Positions 24,175 through 31,220 of a DNA stretch of 42,486 nucleotides are shown here, piece by piece. Positions within the stretch are counted from its first letter, which is position 1. Each line of letters opens with the position of its first letter. The position numbers and the translations under genes were made by a program. Source of the stretch: an uncultured Collinsella sp. (GTDB taxonomy: Bacteria; Actinomycetota; Coriobacteriia; Coriobacteriales; Coriobacteriaceae). The notes beneath the pieces are model-generated. The model saw nothing but the letters and a program-made list of their open reading frames with translations, was not told the origin of the DNA and searched no databases. Location of the stretch: contig CABULX010000001.1 of the NCBI GenBank assembly GCA_902492545.1, positions 1-42,486 of the forward strand, given 5' to 3'.

Positions 24175-25018
24175 GTGCGAGAGCAATGTCAATGAGCTGA
24201 TTGTCCCCGGGCTCGTGGGAATTCCTGGAACGGTTTCGTCAAGGCTCGCAGAATATCGAGGCTGGCGCGGTGATGTCCAAGCAGATGTTTCCGATTTAGA
24301 GACATGCGCTTCGAATCTTGAGATTCAAGGCCTGGCCATTACGGCGATTGACTTTGTTAACCCCTGCGCCCGTTACTCGGAGGTCTCCTTTGAGCTCGGT
24401 GACGATGCGATTCACGCTCGTTTGATTGAGCCTGTCGGTCGTGCCCGAGTATCTGAGCGCGTGCCGCTGTGCCTGATGTTCCACGACATCGATCGGCCTG
24501 TGCGCGGCTGGCATCACATGACGAGATTTGCCGCCATGGGTTATGCCGTCCTCGCGCTGGATGACGATGTTGCTGGTGCGGACGACCTGCAGCGGGGGAT
24601 TTCTTCGCCCGCTTTTGTCGAGCGCGTCCGTTGGGGTTGCGCGCTGGCGAAGGTGGCGCGCAATCTTGATGGCATGGACCCCGACCGCATCTTTGCATGG
24701 GGCGAGGGTCTAGGCGGCGGAGTCGCGCTGGCGGTTTCTGCTCTGGACGAGCGGGGTCTCGCCTGCACGGCGGTTGCCAATCCGCTTCCTGGCGGCCTCG
24801 AGGCGCTGTCGTCTCGGGTGCGCGGATCGGTGCTCATGGGCACATCGCTCATGGATACCGTGAGCGATCCCAAGGATCAGTTTGCCGTATTCAACGGTCT
24901 TGAGTGTGACCGGAGACATATCATCTATGCCAAATACGCTCACGAGCGCATCAATGCGTTCGAAAACGAAGTCGTCGACTTTTTTAACCAAACGTTCTAC
25001 TCGTGTTCTTTGGCCTAG
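24167..25018 (+). CDS. AXE1-family paralog lacking the catalytic serine (predicted pseudoenzyme)
   Basis: This 283-residue paralog of the preceding esterase is strongly diverged. The two align across the C-terminal half: GASQGG of the first corresponds to GEGLGG here, so the nucleophile Ser becomes Gly181. The Asp (Asp230 in SLMDTVSDP) and His (His259 in KYAHER) positions and the DQFAVFNGL segment are kept. The N-terminal family region is also recognisable (RLAEYRGWRGD, LCLMFHDIDRPVRGW). The frame is intact with good codon use, so it is not a decaying pseudogene. ATG 24167 follows GGGAGGGGAGG and overlaps the upstream stop, suggesting equal production with the active partner. AXE1 enzymes form hexamers, so it could be a structural or allosteric subunit. 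An altered catalytic mechanism is less likely but possible. Confidence 0.75.
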   Translation: MSKCESNVNELIVPGLVGIPGTVSSRLAEYRGWRGDVQADVSDLETCASNLEIQGLAITAIDFVNPCARYSEVSFELGDDAIHARLIEPVGRARVSERVPLCLMFHDIDRPVRGWHHMTRFAAMGYAVLALDDDVAGADDLQRGISSPAFVERVRWGCALAKVARNLDGMDPDRIFAWGEGLGGGVALAVSALDERGLACTAVANPLPGGLEALSSRVRGSVLMGTSLMDTVSDPKDQFAVFNGLECDRRHIIYAKYAHERINAFENEVVDFFNQTFYSCSLA

Positions 25019-25086
25019 ACGGCCTGGACACTGCCAACAAGAGTGGGCGGCATAGGGCTGCCCACCAGACAACTAAGGAGATTCTT

Positions 25087-26007
25087 GTGGCAACTCAGAA
25101 ATTCACCGGCGTTATCCCTCCCGTCGTTGTTCCCGATACCGAAGACCACCAGCTCGATGTTGCCTCCTTTGAGCGCAGCATCAACCGCATGATCGATGCC
25201 GGCGTCGATGGCTTGTTCTTCCTGGGCTCCTCGGGCGAGGTCGTCTTCTCCACCGACGAGCGTCGCCGTCAGATCATCTCCGAGGCCGTCCGTATCGTCG
25301 ACCACCGCGTTCCCGTTCTGGTCGGCATCATCGACACCGAGACCGAGCGCATGATCGAGCACGGTAAGGTCGCTCAGGAGCTGGGCGCCGATGCGCTTGT
25401 CGCCACCTGCCCGTTCTATGCCCTGCAGGGCATGACCGAGGTCGAGGAGCACTTCCGCATCCTGCATGAGGAACTCGACCTGCCCATCTTCGCCTATGAC
25501 ATCCCCGTGTGTGTCCACACCAAGCTCCCGTGGAAGCTCCTTGCCAAGCTCGGTGCCGAGGGCGTTCTGGCCGGCGTCAAGGATTCCTCGGGTGATGACA
25601 TCTCGTTCCGCTACCTCGTTCAGGAGAACGAGAAGAACGGCCATCCGATGAGTATCCTCACCGGTCACGAGGTTGTTGTCGACGGCGCCTACCTCGGTGG
25701 CGCCGACGGTTCCGTTCCGGGTCTCGCCAACGTTGAGCCCGAGGGCTACGTGCGTCAGTGGAAGGCCGCCCAGGCTGGTGACTGGGCTACCGTCAAGGCC
25801 GAGCAGGATCGCCTCAATGAGATTTCGCACATCTGGGATGTCACCTCGGGCGTCCAGGGTTATGCCGGTGGCGTCGGCGCCTTCAAGACCGCTATGAACC
25901 TCATGGGTATCTTCGACAGCCCGACCATGCCGCGCCCGGTGAAGGCCATGACCGGCGAGAACGTCGAGGCGATCAAGAAGGTCCTCCAGGACAACGGTCT
26001 CCTGTAA
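25087..26007 (+). CDS. nanA: N-acetylneuraminate lyase (DHDPS/NAL superfamily)
   Basis: This is an aldolase of the class I DapA/NanA superfamily, predicted to split N-acetylneuraminate into ManNAc and pyruvate. The 306-residue (beta/alpha)8 protein has the pyruvate-binding GSSGE (47-51), Tyr137 in FAYDIP and the Schiff-base Lys165 in AGVKDSSGD. These two numbers equal those of the E. coli lyase (Y137, K165), as I recall it. The Arg that dihydrodipicolinate synthases carry after the Y-N-V-P motif is absent (YDIPVCVHT), arguing against DapA. The start is GTG 25087, with AAGGAG 7 bases ahead; the frame continues upstream to 25003 but without a site. nanK and nanE follow. Another 2-keto sugar acid aldolase activity remains possible. 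Confidence 0.83.
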   Translation: MATQKFTGVIPPVVVPDTEDHQLDVASFERSINRMIDAGVDGLFFLGSSGEVVFSTDERRRQIISEAVRIVDHRVPVLVGIIDTETERMIEHGKVAQELGADALVATCPFYALQGMTEVEEHFRILHEELDLPIFAYDIPVCVHTKLPWKLLAKLGAEGVLAGVKDSSGDDISFRYLVQENEKNGHPMSILTGHEVVVDGAYLGGADGSVPGLANVEPEGYVRQWKAAQAGDWATVKAEQDRLNEISHIWDVTSGVQGYAGGVGAFKTAMNLMGIFDSPTMPRPVKAMTGENVEAIKKVLQDNGLL

Positions 26008-26037
26008 AGCTTCCCCGGGCACCCGACCTCGCCGTTC

Positions 26038-26083
26038 AACCGTGCGGCCATGACCCATTAGATCAATGGTCGCACGGTTTCTT
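26038..26083 (+). terminator. Hairpin terminator after nanA
   Basis: A 14-bp stem with one G-T pair (26038-26051 with 26066-26079) is followed by TTCTT. The stem is the longest in the nan locus. It may end part of the transcription before nanK, whose leader has its own T-rich stretch and a near-palindrome GGAAAACCTTTTCC (26101-26114). Confidence 0.6.
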
Positions 26084-26180
26084 GGCGATCTCGGGCACCT
26101 GGAAAACCTTTTCCGCGCTGTGACGGCTAGCCTGACGGCGCATTTCCTGTAGTTGTTTTTTATCTCCTAAGGAGAGCGAC

Positions 26181-27146
26181 ATGGAGAACAAGTACGTCTG
26201 CTCTGTCGATATCGGCGGAACTAAGATCGCGACTGCCATCATGGAGTACCCGGCTGACGGTAGTGTGCCCCATCCTGTTTTTGAGGCCGAGGTTCCCACC
26301 GAGGCCCAAGAGGGCGGCGAGGCCGTCTTCCAGCGTATCGAGGCGTCCATCAAGGCTGCTCTCGAGGCGAATCCCGATGTCGAGGTCCTTGGCGTCGGTA
26401 TCGGTGCCGCCGGCGTTGTCGATCCCAAGACGGGCGCCATCGCGTATGCCAACGAGATCATGCCCGGCTGGTCCGGCGTTCAGTTGGGGCCGCGCCTGCG
26501 CGAGGACCTCGGTCTTCCCGTTGCCGTTGTAGGCGACGTGCAGGCTCATGCTCTGGGCGAGGCCCACTGGGGCGTCGGCAAGGGCAAGTTCTCCGTCTTG
26601 TGTCTTGGCATCGGTACGGGCATTGGCGGCGCATATGTCGAGAACGGCCGCGTGATGCAGGGCTTCCATGGTGCTGCTGGCCATATGGGCCACATCGAGT
26701 GCTCGGCTGCCGCCGGCATTCCCTGCGCCTGCGGGCGTTCCGGCCATCTGGAGTCGGTTGCTTCGGGCACTTCCATTGGTCGTATGTACGATGAGCGCTT
26801 TGGCCGCGTCGACCCCAGCCGTCCTTCGGTCGGTCGCGATGTGAACGACCTGTGCCGTGCAGGCGACGCAAAGGCGACCGAGGTCATCCATGACGCCGGC
26901 TTTGCGCTGGGTGCGAGCTTGGGCTCGCTCGCTAACATCCTGGATCCTGAGGTCATCGTGCTTTCGGGCGGCGTGATTCACCAAGGCCCCGATTGGCGTT
27001 CGCAGACGTGGAAGGATTCGGTGCACGAGGGCTATGTCAGCCAGGCGCTCGATCCGCTTCAGGACACGCCGATCCTCATCGGTTCTCTGGAGGGCGATGC
27101 TCCGCTCATCGGTGCCGCTGAGCATCTTCTTGCCTCGTTGAAGTAA
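26181..27146 (+). CDS. nanK: N-acetylmannosamine kinase (ROK family)
   Basis: This cytoplasmic sugar kinase of the ROK family is predicted to phosphorylate ManNAc at C6. The 321-residue protein has the ATP-binding DIGGTK (10-15), the catalytic Asp119 in VGDVQAHALGE, and GIGTGIGG (143-150). The sugar-binding Glu of most ROK kinases (G-E-x-G-H) is replaced by His in AGHMGHIE (His168). The same AGHxGH form is found, from memory, in E. coli NanK, which supports ManNAc specificity. The zinc motif reads C182-x-C184-G-x-x-G-H189, with His in place of the third Cys, and His171 as the usual His ligand. The start is ATG 26181, with TAAGGAGA ahead. It lies between nanA and nanE. Confidence 0.87.
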   Translation: MENKYVCSVDIGGTKIATAIMEYPADGSVPHPVFEAEVPTEAQEGGEAVFQRIEASIKAALEANPDVEVLGVGIGAAGVVDPKTGAIAYANEIMPGWSGVQLGPRLREDLGLPVAVVGDVQAHALGEAHWGVGKGKFSVLCLGIGTGIGGAYVENGRVMQGFHGAAGHMGHIECSAAAGIPCACGRSGHLESVASGTSIGRMYDERFGRVDPSRPSVGRDVNDLCRAGDAKATEVIHDAGFALGASLGSLANILDPEVIVLSGGVIHQGPDWRSQTWKDSVHEGYVSQALDPLQDTPILIGSLEGDAPLIGAAEHLLASLK

Positions 27147-27162
27147 ACGTATCTGCTGTAGG

Positions 27163-27193
27163 AGCCTCCCGAGACAACACGCCTCGGGAGGCT
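27163..27193 (+). terminator. Intercistronic hairpin between nanK and nanE
   Basis: An 11-bp perfect stem (27163-27173 with 27183-27193) with a 9-base loop lies in the 70-base gap. The tail is not T-rich. It probably shapes message stability rather than ending transcription. Confidence 0.5.
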
Positions 27194-27216
27194 GTTCTAA
27201 GAAAGGTTGCAGCCTT

Positions 27217-27903
27217 ATGACCGTCGATCCTTTGATTCAATCCCTGAAGGGCAAGCTCGTCGTGAGCGTTCAGGCGTATATGGGAGAGCCGCTTCGTACG
27301 CCCGAGACCATGGCTCAAATGTCTCGCGCTTGCGAGCTTGGCGGCGCCGCCGCCATTCGTTGCCAGGGCCTTGCCGACATTGCCGCCATTAAGGGTCGCT
27401 GTGAGGTTCCTGTCATCGGCCTGTGGAAGGATGGGCACGAGGGCGTTTACATCACGCCGACGCTGCGCCACGCTCGCGCCTGCGTTGCTGCGGGTGCCGA
27501 TATCGTGGCGATCGACGCCACCGATCGCCCACGTCCCGATGGCAAGACCGTCGAGGACACCTTCCGCCCGCTGCACGAGGAGGGTGTGCTCCTGATGGCG
27601 GATTGTGCCACCATCGAGGACATTCGCCGCGCGGTCGATATGGGCTTCGACCTGGTATCCACCACGCTTTCTCACGGTGTCGCCGCCATCGACTGCACCA
27701 TGGCCGATGGCCCCGATCTGCCGCTCCTGCGTCAGGCGACCGAGGAATTCCCCGGTCTTCCCATCATCTGCGAGGGCCGCGTGCATACGCCCGAGGAGGC
27801 TCGCGCTGCAATCGACGCTGGTGCCTGGGCTGTTGTCGTCGGCACTGCCATCACGCACCCCACGAGTATTACAAGTTGGTTCAAGGCTGCGCTTGAGGCG
27901 TAA
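27217..27903 (+). CDS. nanE: N-acetylmannosamine-6-phosphate 2-epimerase
   Basis: NanE converts ManNAc-6-P to GlcNAc-6-P, the step that links sialic acid breakdown to amino sugar metabolism. The 228-residue TIM-barrel protein shows the family motifs: VSVQAYMGEPL (about 15-25), GGAAAIRCQGL, PVIGLWK, IVAIDATDRPRPDG, LMADCAT and ICEGRVHTPEEA, ending AVVVGTAITHP. The start is ATG 27217, with AGAAAGG about 10 bases ahead. It closes the sat/nan block, and a good terminator begins 51 bases after its stop. No nagA or nagB is in the window, so the last steps are encoded elsewhere. Confidence 0.93.
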   Translation: MTVDPLIQSLKGKLVVSVQAYMGEPLRTPETMAQMSRACELGGAAAIRCQGLADIAAIKGRCEVPVIGLWKDGHEGVYITPTLRHARACVAAGADIVAIDATDRPRPDGKTVEDTFRPLHEEGVLLMADCATIEDIRRAVDMGFDLVSTTLSHGVAAIDCTMADGPDLPLLRQATEEFPGLPIICEGRVHTPEEARAAIDAGAWAVVVGTAITHPTSITSWFKAALEA

Positions 27904-27954
27904 GACAGGCCTCGTATCCGCTCGGGGCGGTATACTCAATTTAGGCAATTGACC

Positions 27955-27991
27955 GCGCGGGATCCGGGTTGCTGGGTCCCGCGCTTGTTTT
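27955..27991 (+). terminator. Intrinsic terminator after nanE
   Basis: An 11-bp stem with one T-G pair (27955-27965 with 27974-27984) is followed by TTGTTTT (27985-27991). It lies just before the rapZ ribosome site. TATACT at 27931-27936 might be a -10 for rapZ, in which case this hairpin would sit in the rapZ leader and could also attenuate it. Confidence 0.75.
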
Positions 27992-28004
27992 CGGGAGGCG
28001 GCAC

Positions 28005-28925
28005 ATGCAAAAGGGAGATGCCATGGATGCGGCGGAGCGCTCGGAGCGCATCCCCGATATCGTCATCATCACCGGAATGTCCGGATCGGGCCGCACACAG
28101 GCCATGCACGTGTTTGAGGACATGGGCTATTTTTGCATCGATAACTTGCCTCCGCGTCTCATCGCCCAGCTTGCCGAACTCGTCGGCATCAATACGGGCG
28201 TGGGCAGGCATCTCGCCGTTACCTGCGATTTGCGTAGTCAGGGCTTGTTCGATGAGCTGCTCGATGCCGTTGCCGCACTCGAGGAGCGCGAGATGAGCTG
28301 TGATATCGTGTTCCTGGAGGCGTCTGACGAGGTGCTGATTCGTCGCTACAGCGAAAATCGCCGCCGTCATCCCATTGCCAAGCCGGGGGAGACTACGGCC
28401 GATGCCATTCAGCGCGAGCGCCTTCAGCTACAGGGCGTGCGCGATCGAGCCGATATGATTATCGACACGAGCCGTCTGCGCACCTCTGCGCTGCGCAACA
28501 AGCTACGTATGGCATTTTCCGAGCTGTCCGACCAGCAGCTCATGGACGTCCACGTGTTCTCGTTTGGCTTTAAGCACGGCATGCCCGTCGAGGCGGACAT
28601 TATGATCGACGTCCGCTTCCTGCCCAATCCGTTCTACGATCCCGAGATGCGCACGATGACCGGTCTCGATAAAAAGGTCTCCGATTTTGTTCTGGGCCAT
28701 CCCAAGACGCAGGAGTTTTGGAAGGCTTGGACACAGCTGCTCGATACGGTGATGCCGGGCTATATCGCGGAGGGCAAGCCGCAGCTTTCTATCGCCATCG
28801 GCTGTACGGGCGGCCAGCACCGCAGCGTTGCCATTGCCGAGGCCACGGCCCGATACCTGGAAGGCGCTCAGTACCACGTGAGCATCTCCCACCGCGACCT
28901 GTCGCGCACCAACACGAAGGCATAG
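28005..28925 (+). CDS. rapZ: RapZ-family nucleotide-binding protein
   Basis: This is a P-loop protein of the RapZ (YvcJ) family. In E. coli RapZ is an RNase E adaptor controlling GlmS; in Gram-positive bacteria the role is less clear but linked to envelope and nutrient status. The 306-residue protein has Walker A GMSGSGRT (24-31), with Arg where most P-loops have Lys, followed by FEDMGYFCIDNLPP. The C-terminal domain shows FGFKHGMP, DVRFLPNPF and GCTGGQHRSV, as in the family. Start ATG 28005 has GGGAGG 6 bases ahead; ATG 28023, with AAGGGAG, is an equally good alternative. whiA starts 6 bases downstream. The yvcK gene that usually lies between rapZ and whiA is absent. Confidence 0.93.
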   Translation: MQKGDAMDAAERSERIPDIVIITGMSGSGRTQAMHVFEDMGYFCIDNLPPRLIAQLAELVGINTGVGRHLAVTCDLRSQGLFDELLDAVAALEEREMSCDIVFLEASDEVLIRRYSENRRRHPIAKPGETTADAIQRERLQLQGVRDRADMIIDTSRLRTSALRNKLRMAFSELSDQQLMDVHVFSFGFKHGMPVEADIMIDVRFLPNPFYDPEMRTMTGLDKKVSDFVLGHPKTQEFWKAWTQLLDTVMPGYIAEGKPQLSIAIGCTGGQHRSVAIAEATARYLEGAQYHVSISHRDLSRTNTKA

Positions 28926-28931
28926 GCCTGC

Positions 28932-29861
28932 ATGTCGTTTACCGCTGAGGTGCGCGACGAGCTTGCGCGCTGCGAACCCGAATGTGAATACTGCGACTTG
29001 TCGACGCTTGCCGCCCTCACGCGCGTGAGTGGTACGCTCTCGCTTACCGGCTCTGGGCGGTATCGTTTGACGGTTGCGACTGAGACGGGAGCCGTTGCGC
29101 GCACGATGATCACGCTGACGCATCGCATCCTTAAGCTCAAAACGGAGTTCACCGTTCGCAAATCTGTATTGCATAAGGTTCGAAACTACCTCATCACCTT
29201 GCCTGATCAGCCCGATTTGGATAAGGCTCTGGTGCTGCTGGGTATCCTCGACCGGAGGGGAGGACTTGTCGCCGGCGTGCCCCGGCATATTGTTGCCCGT
29301 CCTTGCTGCAGACTTGCCTATATCCGCGGCGCGCTCATCGCGGGCGGGTTCGTGGCCGATCCACGCGGCGACTTTCATTTGGAGATCGCGGTGCAGGGCG
29401 AGCAATATGCCAAGGGGCTTTGCGACCTGTTGGAGCAGATTGGGGTCCACGCGCGTGTTAATGCGCGGCGGGGGTCTTATGCCGTGTACATTAAGAGCGC
29501 CGAGGAAATCGAGCATCTTTTAAAGCTGATTGGTGCCAAGCGCAGCGTTGCCGAGATTGAGGAGGCGCGCGCGGTCAAGTTGGTTAAGAACGATGTGAAC
29601 CGTCGCGTGAACGCCGAGCTCGCCAACCAGACCAGAAGCGCCGGTGCCGCCCAACATCAGCTTGCGCTTATCGATGAGCTCGAGCAGCGTGGTCTTCGCG
29701 ATGCGCTTCCGGATGCCCTGGCGGTCTTTTGCGACCTGCGCGAGCGCTATCCCGATCTGTCGCTGCGTGATTTGGGGGAGATGGCTGACCCTCCCTTGTC
29801 GAAGTCAGCCCTCTACCATCGTGTCTTGAGGCTTGAAAAGCTCATTGAAGCAAACAAGTAG
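28932..29861 (+). CDS. whiA: WhiA family DNA-binding regulator
   Basis: This conserved Gram-positive DNA-binding protein controls sporulation septation in Streptomyces and influences cell division elsewhere. The 309-residue protein has the N-terminal WhiA domain (MSFTAEVRDELARC), a degenerate LAGLIDADG homing-endonuclease fold (CCRLAYIRGALIAGGFVADPRGDFHLEI and KSAEEIEHLLKLIGAK), and a C-terminal helix-turn-helix (LSLRDLGEMADPPLSKSALYHRVLRL). The Cys pair in the first 25 residues (CEPECEYCD) is notable. It follows rapZ by 6 bases and precedes the AT-rich gap promoter region. The ribosome site is weak, consistent with coupling to rapZ. Confidence 0.95.
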   Translation: MSFTAEVRDELARCEPECEYCDLSTLAALTRVSGTLSLTGSGRYRLTVATETGAVARTMITLTHRILKLKTEFTVRKSVLHKVRNYLITLPDQPDLDKALVLLGILDRRGGLVAGVPRHIVARPCCRLAYIRGALIAGGFVADPRGDFHLEIAVQGEQYAKGLCDLLEQIGVHARVNARRGSYAVYIKSAEEIEHLLKLIGAKRSVAEIEEARAVKLVKNDVNRRVNAELANQTRSAGAAQHQLALIDELEQRGLRDALPDALAVFCDLRERYPDLSLRDLGEMADPPLSKSALYHRVLRLEKLIEANK

Positions 29862-29906
29862 TTTACAGTATCGACGTATATACGGATTTAGCTGCTATTT
29901 TATTCT

Positions 29907-29920
29907 TTAAAACGTTTTAA
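29907..29920. promoter_or_regulatory. Perfect 14-base palindrome upstream of gap
   Basis: TTAAAACGTTTTAA is perfectly self-complementary and has the AA-N-CG-N-TT core of LacI/CcpA-type operators. It lies in a markedly AT-rich stretch (29872-29960), about 57 bases upstream of the TATATT -10 candidate of gap. The core AAAACGTTT is shared with the site over the sat/nan promoter at 17269-17282. Confidence 0.5.
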
Positions 29921-29952
29921 CGTAAATTTGATTTTCAATTTCGAGCATTCTC

Positions 29953-29982
29953 GTGAAATTCAAGTCAAAAAAAAGGTATATT
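29953..29982 (+). promoter_or_regulatory. Candidate gap promoter
   Basis: TATATT (29977-29982) and GTGAAA (29953-29958) form -10 and -35 boxes with an 18-base spacer. A strongly AT-rich tract upstream could be an UP element, fitting a highly expressed gene. The 66-base leader holds a small hairpin (GCAGGC/GCTTGC) before the AAAGGAG ribosome site. Confidence 0.5.
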
Positions 29983-30054
29983 AGGCGAGTGGTTAGTTTG
30001 TGGGCCTCAACGGCAGGCGCTGTAGCTTGCGGGGGCCTTACGAAAGGAGACACA

Positions 30055-31080
30055 ATGGCAGTAAAGGTTGCTATTAACGGCTTCGGTCGCATCGGTCGTC
30101 TGGCTTTCCGTCAGATGTTCGGTCATGAGGGCTCCGAGATCGTCGCTATCAACGACCTCACCTCTCCCGATATGCTCGCTTACCTGCTGAAGTACGACTC
30201 CACGCAGGGCAACTATGCTCGCGATCACGAGGTCGTTGCTGGCGAGGATTCCATCACCGTTGACGGCAAGGAGATCAAGATCTACAAGGAGGCCGACGCC
30301 AACAACCTGCCTTGGGGCGACCTCGACGTCGACGTCGTTCTCGAGTGCACCGGCTTCTACACCAGCAAGGCTAAGGCTCAGGCCCACATCAACGCTGGCG
30401 CCAAGAAGGTCGTCATCTCCGCTCCGGCTGGCAGCGATCTGCCCACCATCGTGTACAACGTCAACCATGAGACGCTGACCGCTGAGGACAACATCATCTC
30501 CGCTGCTTCCTGCACCACCAACTGCCTCGCCCCGATGGCCAAGGGTCTGAACGACTTCGCTCCCATCGTGTCCGGCATCATGACCACCATTCACGCCTGG
30601 ACTGGCGACCAGATGCCGCTCGACGGCCCGCAGCGCAAGGGCAACAAGCGTCGTAGCCGCGCCTGCGCCGTCAACATCGTCCCCAACACCACCGGTGCTG
30701 CCAAGGCTATCGGCCTGGTTCTCCCCGAGCTCAACGGTAAGCTCATCGGTGCCGCCCAGCGCGTCCCGACGCCGACCGGCTCCATCACCAACCTCTACGC
30801 TGTCGTTGACAAGAAGGTCACCGTCGACGAGGTCAACGCTGCTATGAAGGCCTACGCTGCCACCATCTCCGAGACCTTCGGTTACAACGAGGACGACATC
30901 GTCTCCACCGACATCATCGGCGAGACCCACGGCTCCATCTTCGACGCCACTCAGACCATGTGCTCTGACCTCGGCAACGGCCAGACCCTCGTTCAGGTCA
31001 CCTCTTGGTACGACAACGAGAACTCCTACACCTCTCAGATGGTCCGCACCATCAAGTACTTCGAGAAGTTCGTTGCTTAA
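30055..31080 (+). CDS. gap: Glyceraldehyde-3-phosphate dehydrogenase
   Basis: This glycolytic enzyme oxidises glyceraldehyde-3-P to 1,3-bisphosphoglycerate with NAD+. The 341-residue protein has the Rossmann NGFGRIGR (8-15), the NAD-specifying Asp in AIND (residue 34), the catalytic Cys153 in SAASCTTNCLAP, and the phosphate-site motifs HAWTGDQ and NIVPNTTGAAKA. The start is ATG 30055, with AAAGGAG ahead; an upstream extension would cover the promoter. Codon use is highly biased to C-ending codons, as expected for an abundant protein. A strong terminator lies between gap and pgk, so gap is likely transcribed in excess. Confidence 0.98.
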   Translation: MAVKVAINGFGRIGRLAFRQMFGHEGSEIVAINDLTSPDMLAYLLKYDSTQGNYARDHEVVAGEDSITVDGKEIKIYKEADANNLPWGDLDVDVVLECTGFYTSKAKAQAHINAGAKKVVISAPAGSDLPTIVYNVNHETLTAEDNIISAASCTTNCLAPMAKGLNDFAPIVSGIMTTIHAWTGDQMPLDGPQRKGNKRRSRACAVNIVPNTTGAAKAIGLVLPELNGKLIGAAQRVPTPTGSITNLYAVVDKKVTVDEVNAAMKAYAATISETFGYNEDDIVSTDIIGETHGSIFDATQTMCSDLGNGQTLVQVTSWYDNENSYTSQMVRTIKYFEKFVA

Positions 31081-31117
31081 TTTAGCTTTTAGCGAATAGC
31101 TCGTTGAGCGTCTAAAG

Positions 31118-31164
31118 AAGGGCGCGGCCTCATAGGGCTTACACCCTAGGGTCGCGCCCTTTTT
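31118..31164 (+). terminator. Strong terminator between gap and pgk
   Basis: A GC-rich stem of about 13 pairs (31118-31129 with 31150-31161, one G-T pair) is extended by an inner TAGGG/CCCTA stem and ends in TTTTT (31160-31164). pgk begins 57 bases later, so it must rely on read-through or a promoter of its own. Confidence 0.85.
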
Positions 31165-31220
31165 ATAAGAAATCGTCTGCCGTAATGGGAGGCAGACACG
31201 TACGAAAGGTAGAAGCAAAC

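Noticed and set aside
24167..25018. The second esterase gene as a pseudogene
   Set aside because: The frame is complete, codon use is normal, the start has a strong ribosome site, and structural positions other than the nucleophile are kept.
25087..26007. Dihydrodipicolinate synthase (dapA)
   Set aside because: The Arg following the Y-x-I-P motif that binds the carboxylate in DapA is absent, and the gene is flanked by nanK, nanE and the sat transporter.
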